Part shown: positions 16,831 through 26,779 of the stretch, in pieces
Layout: each line of letters begins with the position of its first letter
How positions within the stretch are numbered: the first letter of the stretch is position 1
Source of the DNA: an uncultured Clostridia bacterium
Lineage (GTDB): Bacteria; Bacillota; Clostridia; Christensenellales; Borkfalkiaceae
Assembly (NCBI GenBank): GCA_944354125.1
Contig: CALVPT010000004.1
Coordinates: 62,001-126,000 of the forward strand
Reading direction: 5' to 3'
Length of the DNA: 64,000 nt
Notes under the pieces: generated by a model
The model's input: only the letters and a program-made list of their open reading frames with translations
What the model was told of the DNA's origin: nothing
Database searches by the model: none
Translations under genes and position numbers: made by a program

Positions 16831-17454
16831 TTATCTTATGAAGTTGGTCTTAGCCTTCTTTACTATGACGGGTCTTTCAAGCTCGGTACCCTTTGCGTTT
16901 TCCAAAAGCTTTAAAATCCACGCCATGTTGGAGCCTATCGCCCTCATGACGGATATGCCCTCCTCATCCTGCATGGCCTGTTCGGCGTTGCTGCCGAATA
17001 CCATGTTCCAGTACGTCGAGGGAACCTGAATCATGCTGCTTATCTGCAGATATTTATTGAGCACATCGTAGGAAGCCGTGGTGCCAGCGCGCCTTGCGGC
17101 GACGACTACCGCGCCCGGCTTGAACTTCATGTTCCTGCCGTAGGCGTAGAACAGTCTGTCCATGAGCGCCACCATAGCGCCTGCAGGGGAAGCATAGTGC
17201 ACGGGTGCGCCGAATATGTAGCCGTCCGCCTCCTTGACCTTTTCGCCTATTTGGTTTAGGGGGTCGTCATTGAATATGCACTTGCCCGTCTTCTGGCAGC
17301 TGTTGCAACCTATGCAGGTATGTACCGCCTTAGCGCCCAGACAGACAATCTCGCTGTCGACGCCCTGCGCCTTCAACTCGTCGGCGATTACCCTGAGTGC
17401 GGCATCAGTCGTGCCGTGCTCGTGCGCCGAACCGTTTATCATGAGAACTTTCAT
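16831..17454 (-). CDS. NADPH-dependent FMN reductase / iron-sulfur flavoprotein-like protein
   Basis: 207 residues with a flavodoxin fold: MKVLMINGSAHEHGTT is the phosphate-binding loop for FMN, and APVHYASPAGAMVALMDRLF the second FMN loop. Between them is a Cys cluster CIGCNSCQKTGKC (about residues 47-59), close to the compact cluster of archaeal and clostridial iron-sulfur flavoproteins, so a 4Fe-4S centre is possible. Likely a cytoplasmic electron-transfer or redox protein; donor and acceptor unknown. Start ATG 17454 is preferred because GAGGTG is the ribosome site; the in-frame GTG at 17463 lies within it. Last gene of the aro/dnaG run. Confidence 0.85.
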   Translation of the reverse strand: MKVLMINGSAHEHGTTDAALRVIADELKAQGVDSEIVCLGAKAVHTCIGCNSCQKTGKCIFNDDPLNQIGEKVKEADGYIFGAPVHYASPAGAMVALMDRLFYAYGRNMKFKPGAVVVAARRAGTTASYDVLNKYLQISSMIQVPSTYWNMVFGSNAEQAMQDEEGISVMRAIGSNMAWILKLLENAKGTELERPVIVKKAKTNFIR

Positions 17455-17466
17455 TGTTGTCACCTC

Positions 17467-18147
17467 TTATAAACTCTTTAATTTTGCCTCTATGAGCGGC
17501 ATATATTTGAGCTCGTATCCGTCCGCGTTGGGATGGGTGCAATCGCCCCTGCCCCAGCCGTAACTGTCGAACGTGAACGCGTCCCTGTGCACGGGTATAA
17601 AGGTATTGAGTCCGCTTTCCGAATACAGGTCGACATAGGGCACGCCCCACTTTCTGCAGAGCTCCAGCGCTCTCTCGCCGTAAAGCCTTTGAAGTCTGTC
17701 GTCGCGCCTGCCCATATTGTGGGGACGGACGAAGAGTATTTTCGCCCTCGAAAAATGCGTCATCAGCGCGCATACGACCTCTTCGAAACAGCGCGAAAAG
17801 CTCATGCCCTTATCGGCCTTGAATATATCGAAGCCCGAATATCCTTCGGTGACCTCGCCGAGCGGCACGTCGGGAAGAGTGCTGCCCTCGGATATGTTGC
17901 AGTCGTTCGTAAAGCCGTCAAAGACAATATAGTCCGCCTGCTCGCCGTTTTGTATTGCCGTTGCAACCTGTTCGACAAGCCAGCTCTTGCCCTGCCTGTA
18001 ACCTACCCTCGCGCCGCCTACGGCATACTTTTCAAACGTCATGCCGAGGTGCTCCGAGAGATATTCCCCCACGCCGCGGCCGCCGTTGCCCGAGCCGTAC
18101 ATTATGCTGTCGCCGAATACCAACAGCCTTTTATCCGAATAGTCCAT
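17467..18147 (-). CDS. SGNH/GDSL hydrolase
   Basis: 226-residue esterase or lipase-like protein. The four SGNH blocks are visible: GDSIMYG with the nucleophile Ser near residue 14, Gly in AVGGARVGY, Asn in FDGFTNDCN near 81, and the Asp/His pair in GDCTHPNADGY near 205-208. There is no signal peptide, so it is cytoplasmic. It starts 2 nt after the cdsZ stop and ends 12 nt before the flavoprotein gene. Substrate unknown; family members deacylate small esters or acetylated sugars. Confidence 0.88.
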   Translation of the reverse strand: MDYSDKRLLVFGDSIMYGSGNGGRGVGEYLSEHLGMTFEKYAVGGARVGYRQGKSWLVEQVATAIQNGEQADYIVFDGFTNDCNISEGSTLPDVPLGEVTEGYSGFDIFKADKGMSFSRCFEEVVCALMTHFSRAKILFVRPHNMGRRDDRLQRLYGERALELCRKWGVPYVDLYSESGLNTFIPVHRDAFTFDSYGWGRGDCTHPNADGYELKYMPLIEAKLKSL

Positions 18148-18149
18148 CG

Positions 18150-18851
18150 TTACACTTTATACAGGAAACGGTGACAGTTTTCGCACTCCACCACCCTGCC
18201 TTCCGACACGGTCTCCTTGTCGGCGAGCGACAGCTCCATGCCGCACTTGGAACACCTGTCCGACTTAATTTCGCACAGAATGGGGAATATTCTCTCCGCG
18301 CGCTTTGCCTTATATTTTTTGAGAACGCCCTCGTCGATGTCCTTTGCAATGTTTTCGAGTTCGGCGGACACCTTTGCCGCCGCCTCCTGACGGGTCTTTT
18401 TGTATTCCTGATATGCGTTCTTGAGGTCGGGGTACTGCTTCTGTGCGGCGAGCACCTTTTTCTTGAGCGCCAGATATTCGTCCTGGGTCTCCTTTGCAAC
18501 CGATATGAGGTTGTTCACTTCGCCCTTCAAAGACTTTAAACTGTCGGTCAGCTGCTGAGCGCTGCGCTGATAGAAGGATATGTCCGCGCCGCCTGCGACC
18601 AACTCGTCTATGTGCTCGTAGTCCTTGAGCGTTTCGGCAATCTCCTCGTACTTGCCCGTAAGCCTTTCGAAGAGCGAGGCAAGCTCCTGCGATTTGCCCT
18701 CCAGCTGGTCTAGCTTTTCGGACGCCTTCTTGAGGAAATTCTGCGTCTGGAGATACTTCTTTCTCTCGTCGGAGTTTGCAAGCTCCTCCTCCAGCGCAAG
18801 CAGTTCGGAATCCTTCTTCTGATAGTTCAAAAGCTGTGTAATCTGTGACAT
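18150..18851 (-). CDS. Coiled-coil protein with C4 zinc ribbon (CdsZ/COG1579 family)
   Basis: 233 residues: residues 1-180 are almost entirely heptad-rich coiled coil, and the C terminus carries a C4 zinc ribbon (CSKCGMELS near 203 and CENCHRFLYKV at the end). This is the COG1579/DUF164 family, conserved next to nif3 and trmK in Firmicutes. Its role is not well defined; a nucleic-acid or ribosome-linked function is usually proposed. Spacing to nif3 is 15 nt, so it is co-transcribed. Confidence 0.88.
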   Translation of the reverse strand: MSQITQLLNYQKKDSELLALEEELANSDERKKYLQTQNFLKKASEKLDQLEGKSQELASLFERLTGKYEEIAETLKDYEHIDELVAGGADISFYQRSAQQLTDSLKSLKGEVNNLISVAKETQDEYLALKKKVLAAQKQYPDLKNAYQEYKKTRQEAAAKVSAELENIAKDIDEGVLKKYKAKRAERIFPILCEIKSDRCSKCGMELSLADKETVSEGRVVECENCHRFLYKV

Positions 18852-18866
18852 ATTATACTCCTTATG

Positions 18867-19655
18867 TCACGCAAGCCCTTCGTCGTAGTACATCGACGAC
18901 GGCACACGCAACTGTCTTTTTACGTTTTCATATATGCGGCCGAATCCATATGCCTCCGCGCTGTAGTGCGTCAGCTCTATGACCACCATGCCGCACTCGG
19001 TGAGTTCGGCTATTTCGTGGTGCTTTAAATCTGAGGAGACGAACGCCTTTACGCCCTGAGCCTTTGCAAAGCTCATTGCCGCGCCGTCGCAGCCCGCTCC
19101 GCAGAATGATGCCACCTTGTCTATGACTATGTCCGCGTTCCCGAACGCCACCGCGCGGTGCGTCCTGAACGTGCTTTCTATGTGCTTTAAAAATTGCCCG
19201 ACCGTAACGGGCGCAATCTCGTATGCCCTGCCGTATGCTCCTCCCTCAATGGTTGCAAGCACGGAGCAGCTCTTGCCGCCCAGCCCTTCCATGAGGTAAT
19301 AGTCTATCCCCTCGGGCGCGGCGTCGAAATTGAGGTGCATCGATATGACCGAAATGCCCTTTTTCATGCACTCGGCAATCGCCGCAGCCTTGCCGTCGGT
19401 CACCGCATCCAGGCGGCTTATTCCGCCGTATATGGCAGGGTGATGGGTGACTATGAGGTTATAGCCGAGCTTTACCGCCTCGGCTACGGCATTTTTGGAA
19501 AAGTCGAGCGAAAAGAGGCAACCTGTCACCTCCCCGCCCATGTCTATGATTATTCCGCTGTTGTCGTACAGTTTATACTTTGCGCAGAAGTCGTCCGAAA
19601 GCTTTACGGGCGCGACCCGACTTTCGAGCACGTTTAAGATGTCCTGAGGTTTCAT
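18867..19655 (-). CDS. Nif3-like dinuclear metal centre protein (YqfO/GTP cyclohydrolase I type 2 family)
   Basis: 262 residues. Metal-site motifs are visible: LIVTHHPAIYGGISRL (two His near residue 65), SMHLNFDAAPEGIDYYL (His/Asp near 103), and SDLKHHEIAEL plus IELTHYSAEAYGF near 222-245. The start at ATG 19655 overlaps the trmK stop as ATGA. The molecular function of Nif3 proteins is unsettled; they are toroidal hexamers with a two-metal site. Confidence 0.9.
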   Translation of the reverse strand: MKPQDILNVLESRVAPVKLSDDFCAKYKLYDNSGIIIDMGGEVTGCLFSLDFSKNAVAEAVKLGYNLIVTHHPAIYGGISRLDAVTDGKAAAIAECMKKGISVISMHLNFDAAPEGIDYYLMEGLGGKSCSVLATIEGGAYGRAYEIAPVTVGQFLKHIESTFRTHRAVAFGNADIVIDKVASFCGAGCDGAAMSFAKAQGVKAFVSSDLKHHEIAELTECGMVVIELTHYSAEAYGFGRIYENVKRQLRVPSSMYYDEGLA

Positions 19656-20290
19656 GCCCCGAGTGCCTCCTTTAAAAGGGCGATTTGTCTTTTGAGCGAG
19701 GAGCATTCCGCCCCCTCGCAGCAGCCGCCGAGATAAGTTTGCTTTTTTTCAAGCTCTGTCGCGGCATAGCTTGCAAATATCGGATTTTTGAGGCTGTCTC
19801 TTCCGAACTCCAGCTCTACTTCCGAATACTCCGCCATTTTGCCCGTGCGTTCGCCCTTGATGACGAAGTAATACTTTCCGTCCTCGATTATGTCGTCGCG
19901 CACAATGGCGCAGCCGCGCTCAATGAGATACCGCCTTAAAAGCGGCGCGTTTTTCATCGGCTGAAAGACGAACTTTTCGGGAATGAACGCCGAGGAAAGA
20001 ATTTTTATTATCTCCTCTCCGCCCATGCCTGCAATCAACACCTCGTCAACGTCGGCATCGATGCCCTCCAGCCCGTCGCAGCAGACAGACTTTACCCTGC
20101 CCTCCTCAATGTATGGGGCGAGCAGTTTCTGCGCCTTGGAAAGGCTCTTTGCGCTGATATCCGCAATGACCGCGCGCTCGCAAATGCCCCTGTCTAAGGC
20201 GAACTCAGTGCAATATCCGTGGTCGCAGCCGACATCGGCAAGCGTACGGCACTTATCGAGATAGGCGCACAGCTCCTCTATCCTGCCCAT
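19652..20290 (-). CDS. trmK: tRNA (adenine(22)-N(1))-methyltransferase
   Basis: 212-residue Rossmann methyltransferase that makes m1A22 in tRNA. S-adenosylmethionine site: LADVGCDHGYCTE near residues 17-29 and ADISAKSL near 43; catalytic region IAGMGGEEI near 86. A C-terminal helical part matches the family length. It begins 2 nt after the rpoD stop and overlaps nif3 by 4 nt. Confidence 0.93.
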   Translation of the reverse strand: MGRIEELCAYLDKCRTLADVGCDHGYCTEFALDRGICERAVIADISAKSLSKAQKLLAPYIEEGRVKSVCCDGLEGIDADVDEVLIAGMGGEEIIKILSSAFIPEKFVFQPMKNAPLLRRYLIERGCAIVRDDIIEDGKYYFVIKGERTGKMAEYSEVELEFGRDSLKNPIFASYAATELEKKQTYLGGCCEGAECSSLKRQIALLKEALGA

Positions 20291-20292
20291 TG

Positions 20293-21351
20293 TCAGGTAT
20301 CGAGGAAGTCCTTGAGGTGCTTTGAGCGCGAGGGATGACGCAACTTTCTCAAAGCCTTTGCCTCTATCTGACGGATACGCTCACGCGTGACGTTGAATTC
20401 CTTGCCCACTTCCTCCAGCGTTCTGGGTCTGCCGTCGTCCACGCCGTATCTCAGTCTTAAGACCTTCTCCTCGCGGGGAGTCAGGCTGTTTAAGACGGAC
20501 AGAAGCGTTTCCTTGAGCATGGTGGTGGAAACGCTGTCCGAAGGCGTTACCGCCCTGTCGTCCTCTATGAAGTCGCCGAGGTGGGAATCTTCCTCCTCGC
20601 CTATGGGCGTTTCGAGCGATACGGGGTCCTGGGCTATCTTCTGAATCTCCCTGACTCTGTCCTCGGATATGCCCATCTCCTTGGCTATTTCCTGAGGGGT
20701 GGGCTCTCTGCCGAGCGCCTGGAGAAGTATTCTCGAAACCCTGGTGAGCTTGTTTATAGTCTCGACCATGTGCACGGGTATTCTTATAGTGCGCGCCTGG
20801 TCGGCAATCGCCCTGGTTATCGCCTGTCTTATCCACCATGTCGCATAGGTGGAGAACTTGAACCCCTTCTGATAGTCGAACTTTTCAACCGCCTTCATGA
20901 GGCCGAGATTGCCCTCCTGAATGAGGTCCAAAAAGAGCATTCCCCTGCCGACGTACCTCTTTGCGATGGATACAACCAGCCTTAAGTTTGCCTCCGACAG
21001 CTCCTTTTTTGCCTCCTCGTCGCCTTCCTGCATTCTCCTTGCAAGCTCTATCTCGTCCTCGGCGGAGAGAAGGGGCACTTTGCCGATGTCCTTAAGGTAC
21101 ATCTTGACGGGGTCGTCAAGCCCTATGTCCGACAGAGCCTGTTCGTAGAGTTCCTTGTCCCTTTCGGCCTCGTCGATTATCTGTATGCCTGCATCGGCTA
21201 TCGACTTGTAAACGAAGTCCATCTGCGTAGGCGTCGTCTCATATTTTTCCATGACGTCGCAAAGGGCGTTGGTCGTTATCGCACCCTTGGGTGAATAGGT
21301 GTCGATAATCTGTTTTAACACTTCGTTTAATTTCTGTTCGGTTAAATTCAT
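20293..21351 (-). CDS. rpoD: RNA polymerase primary sigma factor
   Basis: 352 residues, the compact Firmicutes form. Region 1.2 is around [17 protein letters not shown], region 2 ([32 protein letters not shown]) recognises -10 DNA and binds core polymerase, region 3 follows, and region 4 ([19 protein letters not shown]) is the -35 HTH. ATG 21351 shares one base with the dnaG stop (TAATG), so translation is coupled. The many TTGACA/TATAAT promoters in the window fit its expected specificity. Confidence 0.98.
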   Translation of the reverse strand: MNLTEQKLNEVLKQIIDTYSPKGAITTNALCDVMEKYETTPTQMDFVYKSIADAGIQIIDEAERDKELYEQALSDIGLDDPVKMYLKDIGKVPLLSAEDEIELARRMQEGDEEAKKELSEANLRLVVSIAKRYVGRGMLFLDLIQEGNLGLMKAVEKFDYQKGFKFSTYATWWIRQAITRAIADQARTIRIPVHMVETINKLTRVSRILLQALGREPTPQEIAKEMGISEDRVREIQKIAQDPVSLETPIGEEEDSHLGDFIEDDRAVTPSDSVSTTMLKETLLSVLNSLTPREEKVLRLRYGVDDGRPRTLEEVGKEFNVTRERIRQIEAKALRKLRHPSRSKHLKDFLDT

Positions 21352-23144
21352 TATTTTACTCCGTTTTTGATTTTCTGCTTTTGTCTTGTCAGTTCGACTA
21401 TTGTTTCGCCTATCCTCGCACGGTCGGCAAGGTCGGCGCACTGTTCAAGCTTTTTGCTCTCTTCCTTAATCTTTAAATCGAGGGCGTGCTCCCTGAGCTT
21501 TATAAGGCAATCGGAAAAGTATTTCCTCGATACCTCTCCCGAAAAGCCCGCGCCCTCCGAATAGTCGAGTATGTAGGAAAGTTCCTCATACTCGGGCGTA
21601 TTTTCGTCGAAAAATTCGAACAGCTCGCTTAAATGTATGTCCTCTTCCATCAGCTTTTTGGAGCGGACGTAGCGCGCGATTATTTCGTGAACGGGGTCGG
21701 CGAACTCGATTTCCGATATGTCGACGTCCTTTACGTAGTCCGCGCCGAACAGAAAGCTGGAGACGACGAAGCGCGAGGCAAGCTTTATGGCATCGGCGTT
21801 GTCCGTGCGCTGGGTCGGCTGTTCGGCGACCTTTGCCGCCTTTTCGCGCGGCTGATTTTCAAGGTCGCGGCGGAGCGATTCGAAGGAGATGCCGCTCATT
21901 GCCCTTAGCTTTTTCAAAAGCTCTTCCTTTTCGGCGTTGCTCTCGGCGGTATTTATTATCTTTATCGCCTCGGCGACAAACTTGCGCTTGTCCTCCGTTC
22001 GGGTGAGGTCGAATCCCTTCTTAAGGACGTCTATCTTGTAGTCGATGAGCGGCATGGCGCTGTCTAAACACTGCCTGTATGCCTCGTTGCCCATCTTCTT
22101 TATGACGTCGTCGGGGTCCAGCCCTTCGGGAAGGGGAACGACCCTTACGTTCAGCCCCTCTTCCTTGAGTATATCCAGTCCCCTCAGGTTTGCCTTCTGC
22201 CCCGCGGCATCGCCGTCGTAGCTTATCAGCACGGTGTCGGTATACCGCTTTATCAGCCGCGCCTGGTCCTGCGTGAGCGAAGTGCCCATGCTGGCGACTA
22301 CGTTTTTAAAGCCTGCCTGATAGAGCGAAATGGTGTCCATATACCCCTCTACCATTATGACTTCCCTAATAGTCTGCGCACGTTTGAGCTTTTTTAAAAG
22401 GTTTATGTTGTACAGGTTCTTGCGCTTGGTGAAAACTATCGTATCGCGCGTGTTGACGTACTTTGCAAAGTTGGTCTTTTTGAGCACTCTGCCGCCGAAG
22501 CCTATTACCTCGTCGTACGAATTGATTATGGGATATATAAGCCTGCCGCCCTGCGCGTCGGTAAGTCTGCCGTCGACCTCGTTCACCGTTCCGCTGTCTA
22601 AAATGTCCTGCTTTGAATAGCCCTTGGCGAGCAGGAATTTAGGGAGGTCGGTATAGTTCAGACTTGCGCCCAGCCCGAACGAACGGACTATGTTGGCAGG
22701 TATTTTGCGGCTTAAGATGTATTCGATGTGCGCGTCCGCCTTGCCCGAATTGAGATTGTCGAGGTAAAAGTGCGCGCAGTCGTTGAGTATCTTTAATACG
22801 GTATCCTTTTTGCGCTTTAATTCCGCCGTTCTGCCGTTATCGTCCTCCTGCTTGGGCATGGGTATTTTTGCCCTGTCGGCGAGCATTTTGACGCCTTCTA
22901 TGAAGTCGACCGACTCCATCTCGCAGACAAATTTTATCACGTCGCCCGAGGCGCCGCACCCGAAACAGTGATAGTATTGGTTTGCCTCGTTAATGGCAAA
23001 GGAGGGCGTCTTTTCGTGGTGGAAAGGACAGCAAGCCCAATAGCTTCCGCCCCTCTTTTCCAGCGAGATATAGCTTTCGGCAACCTCGACTATATTAACT
23101 TTTTCCTTTAAGTTCCTTAGAAATTCCTGATCGACACCGCTCAT
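21351..23144 (-). CDS. dnaG: DNA primase
   Basis: 597 residues. N-terminal CHC2 zinc finger ([12 protein letters not shown] and [13 protein letters not shown], about 38-70), catalytic TOPRIM core ([15 protein letters not shown] and [11 protein letters not shown], near 270-320), and a C-terminal helicase-binding region from about 450. It makes RNA primers at the replication fork. Gene order dgt-dnaG-rpoD-trmK-nif3-cdsZ is the classic macromolecular synthesis block of Firmicutes. The ribosome site before the start is weak. Confidence 0.97.
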   Translation of the reverse strand: MSGVDQEFLRNLKEKVNIVEVAESYISLEKRGGSYWACCPFHHEKTPSFAINEANQYYHCFGCGASGDVIKFVCEMESVDFIEGVKMLADRAKIPMPKQEDDNGRTAELKRKKDTVLKILNDCAHFYLDNLNSGKADAHIEYILSRKIPANIVRSFGLGASLNYTDLPKFLLAKGYSKQDILDSGTVNEVDGRLTDAQGGRLIYPIINSYDEVIGFGGRVLKKTNFAKYVNTRDTIVFTKRKNLYNINLLKKLKRAQTIREVIMVEGYMDTISLYQAGFKNVVASMGTSLTQDQARLIKRYTDTVLISYDGDAAGQKANLRGLDILKEEGLNVRVVPLPEGLDPDDVIKKMGNEAYRQCLDSAMPLIDYKIDVLKKGFDLTRTEDKRKFVAEAIKIINTAESNAEKEELLKKLRAMSGISFESLRRDLENQPREKAAKVAEQPTQRTDNADAIKLASRFVVSSFLFGADYVKDVDISEIEFADPVHEIIARYVRSKKLMEEDIHLSELFEFFDENTPEYEELSYILDYSEGAGFSGEVSRKYFSDCLIKLREHALDLKIKEESKKLEQCADLADRARIGETIVELTRQKQKIKNGVK

Positions 23145-23185
23145 CTTTGCAATACGCGTCCCCCCTTGTCAGGGGACAAAAATTT

Positions 23186-24223
23186 TCAGTTGATTTCGTC
23201 TATAAACGACCAGCCGCGCGGAACGAATATCCTGTTGAAAACGTACACGGCGTACCTGTCCGTCATAGAGGATATGTAGTCGCACACCGCCTCGTCGGGG
23301 CTGAATCGCTCGGCAAGCTCCATGAAATTTTTCGGCAGCCTTTCGGGCTTTTCGGTAAAATACTCATACATGGCGGAAAGCATGCGCTCCGCCTTTTCCT
23401 CCTCGCCCATGGCGTATTTGGTGCGGTACACCCGTTCGAACATGAACGCGCGGAGGGCGTCGCTTGCCTGTCTTACCCCGTCCTCCATCTGAACGCAAGG
23501 CTTGCCGTAACTTGCGTTGAACACCGAGGTTATCGCCGTATTTATGCGCTCCCTCGAGGTCGAGCCTAAAACTTCGACAATGTCTTTCGGCACGTCGTCC
23601 GCCTTTAAGACGCCTGCGCGTATGGCGTCGTTCAGATCGTGATTTATGTAAGCCACTCTGTCGGCAATGCAGACGCACTTGCCCTCGAGCGTGCACGGCT
23701 TGTCCGCGCTGCCGAACTTGTTGTGATTGAGTATGCCGTCGCGCACCTCGTAGGTGAGGTTTAGACCCTTTCCGTCCTTTTCCAGCACGTCGACCACCCT
23801 TACAGACTGTTCGTTGTGCCTGAAACCCTTGGGGGATAATTTGTTAAGTATGCGCTCGCCGCTGTGCCCGAACGGAGTATGTCCCAGATCGTGCCCTAGC
23901 GCTATCGCCTCCGCAAGGTCCTCATTGAGGGAGAGAACGCGCGCAAGCGAACGCGAAATCTGCGACACGTCGAGCGTATGCGTAAGCCGCGTGACGTAGT
24001 GGTCGCCTTCGGGGGAAAAGAATACCTGCGTCTTGTTTTTGAGGCGCACGAAAGCCTTGGAATAGATTATTCTGTCCCTGTCGCGCTGATATTCCGTGCG
24101 CATGGGGCAGGGCTCTTCCTCCCTCTGTCTGCCGCGAGTAGCCTCAGACTTTGCGGCATAAGGGGATAAAAAAGCCTGCTCGTACGCATACCTCTTTTCC
24201 CTTATCGACTTAAAATTATCCAT
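23186..24223 (-). CDS. dGTP triphosphohydrolase-like HD-domain protein
   Basis: 345 residues of the dGTPase-like family. HD-domain metal ligands: RLTHTLDVSQISR (His near 81), ALGHDLGHTPFGHSGE (His-Asp near 109), and HN in NHNKFG. ADRVAYINHDLNDA provides the final Asp. These enzymes cut dNTPs to nucleosides and triphosphate. Placement just before dnaG matches YqfF/dgt-like order in other Clostridia. ATG 24223 was chosen; an in-frame TTG lies 6 nt upstream and no strong ribosome site is visible for either. Confidence 0.9.
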   Translation of the reverse strand: MDNFKSIREKRYAYEQAFLSPYAAKSEATRGRQREEEPCPMRTEYQRDRDRIIYSKAFVRLKNKTQVFFSPEGDHYVTRLTHTLDVSQISRSLARVLSLNEDLAEAIALGHDLGHTPFGHSGERILNKLSPKGFRHNEQSVRVVDVLEKDGKGLNLTYEVRDGILNHNKFGSADKPCTLEGKCVCIADRVAYINHDLNDAIRAGVLKADDVPKDIVEVLGSTSRERINTAITSVFNASYGKPCVQMEDGVRQASDALRAFMFERVYRTKYAMGEEEKAERMLSAMYEYFTEKPERLPKNFMELAERFSPDEAVCDYISSMTDRYAVYVFNRIFVPRGWSFIDEIN

Positions 24224-24278
24224 TTTCAATTAATATATACGAAAAAGTTTGCCGTTTTCCTCTTTTTTCTGATATTTT

Positions 24279-25004
24279 TTATTTTGCAAAGCCGCCGCCG
24301 ACGGACAACACCTCGCCCGTGACGTAGCTGTTTTCGGCAAGATAGAGGCACGCCTTGGCGACGTCCTCGCCCGTGCCCAGCCTGCCGAGAGGTATCTGCG
24401 CAATCAGATCTTCCATCTCGACGTCCGTAAGATGATTGTTCATCTCGGTATCTATGACGCCCGGGGAAACGCAGTTCACGCGCACGTACGAGGGCGCAAG
24501 CTCCTTTGCAAGCGCCTTGGTAAAGGCAATCACGGCGCCCTTTGACGCCGAATATGCCACCTCGCAGCTCGCCCCGACTTCGCCCCAGATCGATGCCACG
24601 TTTATGATTGCTCCGCCGCCGTTGCATATCATGTTGTCGGTGACTTCCCTGCTGCACAGAAATACTCCGCCGACATTGACGGAGAGCACCCTCTGCCAGT
24701 CCTCCGCCGATGTATCCTGTATGACGCGGATGAGCGATATGCCTGCATTGTTTATGAGTACGTCCACCTTGCCGTAGATGCGGAACACTTCCTTGAACAT
24801 GTCCTTAACCTGCTTTTCGTCCGACACGTCGGCGCGCATGAGCACGGGACAATATCCCTGTTCGTTGAATTCCGCCTGGGCGGCGAGAGCCGCCTCCTCG
24901 TCGCGGCAGTAGTTGAGTATGACCTCATATCCCTGCTGTAAAAATTCCTGCGCGATGGCCTTGCCTATTCCCCTTGTGCCGCCTGTAATTAGCACGGTCT
25001 TCAT
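24279..25004 (-). CDS. Short-chain dehydrogenase, FabG-like 3-oxoacyl-ACP reductase
   Basis: 241-residue Rossmann oxidoreductase. NADPH loop TGGTRGIGKA (8-17), NNAG (about 86), catalytic Ser in NVASIWGE, and Tyr/Lys in YSASKGA near 152-156. The LSVGGGF end matches the FabG-like subgroup. It could reduce 3-oxoacyl-ACP in fatty acid synthesis, but no other fab genes are adjacent, so another carbonyl substrate is possible. Confidence 0.88.
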   Translation of the reverse strand: MKTVLITGGTRGIGKAIAQEFLQQGYEVILNYCRDEEAALAAQAEFNEQGYCPVLMRADVSDEKQVKDMFKEVFRIYGKVDVLINNAGISLIRVIQDTSAEDWQRVLSVNVGGVFLCSREVTDNMICNGGGAIINVASIWGEVGASCEVAYSASKGAVIAFTKALAKELAPSYVRVNCVSPGVIDTEMNNHLTDVEMEDLIAQIPLGRLGTGEDVAKACLYLAENSYVTGEVLSVGGGFAK

Positions 25005-25056
25005 ATTATCTATAACCCTTCCTCTCTGTGTTCACCCGAAACAATCGGGCATAAAT

Positions 25057-25548
25057 TTAACTTTGGGCGACTATTATGTCGGCAATCTCCTCGGGCGACT
25101 TGTCGTCGGTATCAATGACGACGTCCGCCGCCTCCTCGTAAACCTTAGAACGGTCTTTGAGTATGGCATGCACGCGCTCTTCGAGGTTGCCCTGCAGAAG
25201 AGGACGGGAACTGTCCCCCTTTACGCGCGCAATGACCGTCTCCGCACGGGTGCGGAGATAGAAAATTTTTCCGTTCTTTTTGAGCTCTTCGACGTTGCTC
25301 CTTCTGAGCACTACTCCGCCGCCGAGGGAAATCACATACCCGTCGAGCGCCGAAACCTCTTTTACCGTCTGACTTTCGATATCCCTGAACGCCTGTTCGC
25401 CCAAGTCGCGGAATATGGCGTTTATTTCGCCGTGACGCCTGACAATTATCTCGTCGGTGTCGACGACGCTGAAACCGTATATGTTTTCGAGGGCGCGCGC
25501 CACCGTCGTCTTGCCGCTGCCCATCATTCCGCAGAGCACTATGTTCAT
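25057..25548 (-). CDS. aroK: Shikimate kinase
   Basis: 163 residues. Walker A GMMGSGKTT (7-15), DTDEII (substrate Asp near 31), RDLGEQAFRDIE, GGGVVLRRSN near 76, and the lid Arg in SSRPLLQGN near 113. It phosphorylates shikimate at O3 with ATP. Start ATG 25548 overlaps the aroQ stop as ATGA; the longer frame is rejected. Last aro gene of the run. Confidence 0.95.
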   Translation of the reverse strand: MNIVLCGMMGSGKTTVARALENIYGFSVVDTDEIIVRRHGEINAIFRDLGEQAFRDIESQTVKEVSALDGYVISLGGGVVLRRSNVEELKKNGKIFYLRTRAETVIARVKGDSSRPLLQGNLEERVHAILKDRSKVYEEAADVVIDTDDKSPEEIADIIVAQS

Positions 25549-25955
25549 AATTTGAAGCTCTCCGCGGCGAGAATGTAGCTGTTCTTGCCGAAGCCTATTA
25601 CTACGCCCCTGCACACTTCGGACAATACCGACTTATGCCTGAACTCCTCGCGCGCGTGCACGTTGGACATATGCACCTCTACTACGGGAATGTCTATGGC
25701 GGCAATCGCGTCCCTTATGGCATAGCTGTAATGAGTGAACGCGCCAGCGTTCAGAATTATTCCGTCCGCCTTTGCGTTGTGGAGAGCCGTGCATATTTCT
25801 CCCTCTATGTTGCTCTGGAAGAAAGTGCACTCGTCGTCCTTGAAACGGGCGGCTATCTCCCTGTTGATGTCCTCGAGCGACTGGCTGCCGTAGACGCCCT
25901 TTTCGCGCCTGCCCGTCATGTTGAGGTTTACTCCGTTGATGAACAGAAATTTCAT
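25545..25955 (-). CDS. aroQ: Type II 3-dehydroquinate dehydratase
   Basis: 136 residues, small dodecameric type II form. Motifs: LFINGVNLNMTGRREKGVYG (catalytic Arg and Tyr near 17-22), NAGAFTHYSYAIRDA (near 74-88) and EVHMSNVHAREEFRHKS (catalytic His near 98). Converts 3-dehydroquinate to 3-dehydroshikimate. ATG 25955 overlaps the aroE stop (ATGA). Confidence 0.95.
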   Translation of the reverse strand: MKFLFINGVNLNMTGRREKGVYGSQSLEDINREIAARFKDDECTFFQSNIEGEICTALHNAKADGIILNAGAFTHYSYAIRDAIAAIDIPVVEVHMSNVHAREEFRHKSVLSEVCRGVVIGFGKNSYILAAESFKL

Positions 25956-26752
25956 AGTCCGAGCTCCTTTAAATATGCCTCGAAAAGCCTCTTTGCCACG
26001 CCGTCGTCGGGGGCAATGCCGAAATATATGCACTCGGCATAGTATGCCTGATAGAAGAGCATGGCTCTGCCGTTTAAAATCTTCTTGCCGAGTCCTTCGG
26101 CAATCTCGAGAAAACGGCTCTTTTCGGGGGTGTATATGAGGTCGAGGGCGACTTCGCACCCCGACAATACGTCCTCGCCGACGGGGGAGATGCCCACCGT
26201 CTTGTGCATGCCCACGCCCGTGGCGTTGATTATGAGATATCTCTTTTCGGGCAGGACTTCCTTTACGCACTTTATGCCCTTGAATTCGGCGGCTACCGCC
26301 TCGGCGTTGGACGTGAACTTGTCGTAAATCTCCACTTCCGCGCCGTCGTCCAAAAGCTTTTTGGCTACGCTCCTGCCTGCTCCGCCAGCGCCTAAGAGCA
26401 ATACCTTTTTGCCCTTTGCGTCTATTCCTGCGTTGGTCAGCATCAGCATGAATCCCAGTCCGTCGGTATTATAGCCCGTCAGCGTGGAGGTAATGACCGT
26501 ATTTACCGCGCCGAACACGGGGGCATCCCCGTCCAGCTTTTTAAGGTGAGGTATGACCGAAAGCTTGAAGGGTATCGTGACGTTGAGCCCGTCATACTCC
26601 GAAAGCAGACCGTCTATCCTGTCCTCGAACTGCTCTTCGGGTATGGATATATTGTCGTATGTAATCTCTTTGCCGAGATATTTTGCTATGAATGAGTGCA
26701 TCTCGGGACTGGTAGAGCGCGAGACGTCCTTTCCTATTACTGCCAATTTCAT
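25952..26752 (-). CDS. aroE: Shikimate dehydrogenase
   Basis: 266 residues. Substrate motif SRSTSPEMHSF (11-21), catalytic Lys in NVTIPFKLSVI near 63, AVNTV, YNTDGLGF (Asp near 97), and NADP loop LLGAGGAGRSV near 119. Reduces 3-dehydroshikimate to shikimate. It has a 27-nt gap from aroB and overlaps aroQ by 4 nt. Confidence 0.95.
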   Translation of the reverse strand: MKLAVIGKDVSRSTSPEMHSFIAKYLGKEITYDNISIPEEQFEDRIDGLLSEYDGLNVTIPFKLSVIPHLKKLDGDAPVFGAVNTVITSTLTGYNTDGLGFMLMLTNAGIDAKGKKVLLLGAGGAGRSVAKKLLDDGAEVEIYDKFTSNAEAVAAEFKGIKCVKEVLPEKRYLIINATGVGMHKTVGISPVGEDVLSGCEVALDLIYTPEKSRFLEIAEGLGKKILNGRAMLFYQAYYAECIYFGIAPDDGVAKRLFEAYLKELGL

Positions 26753-26779
26753 AAAAATATTCTCCTTTTCATGTGCCGT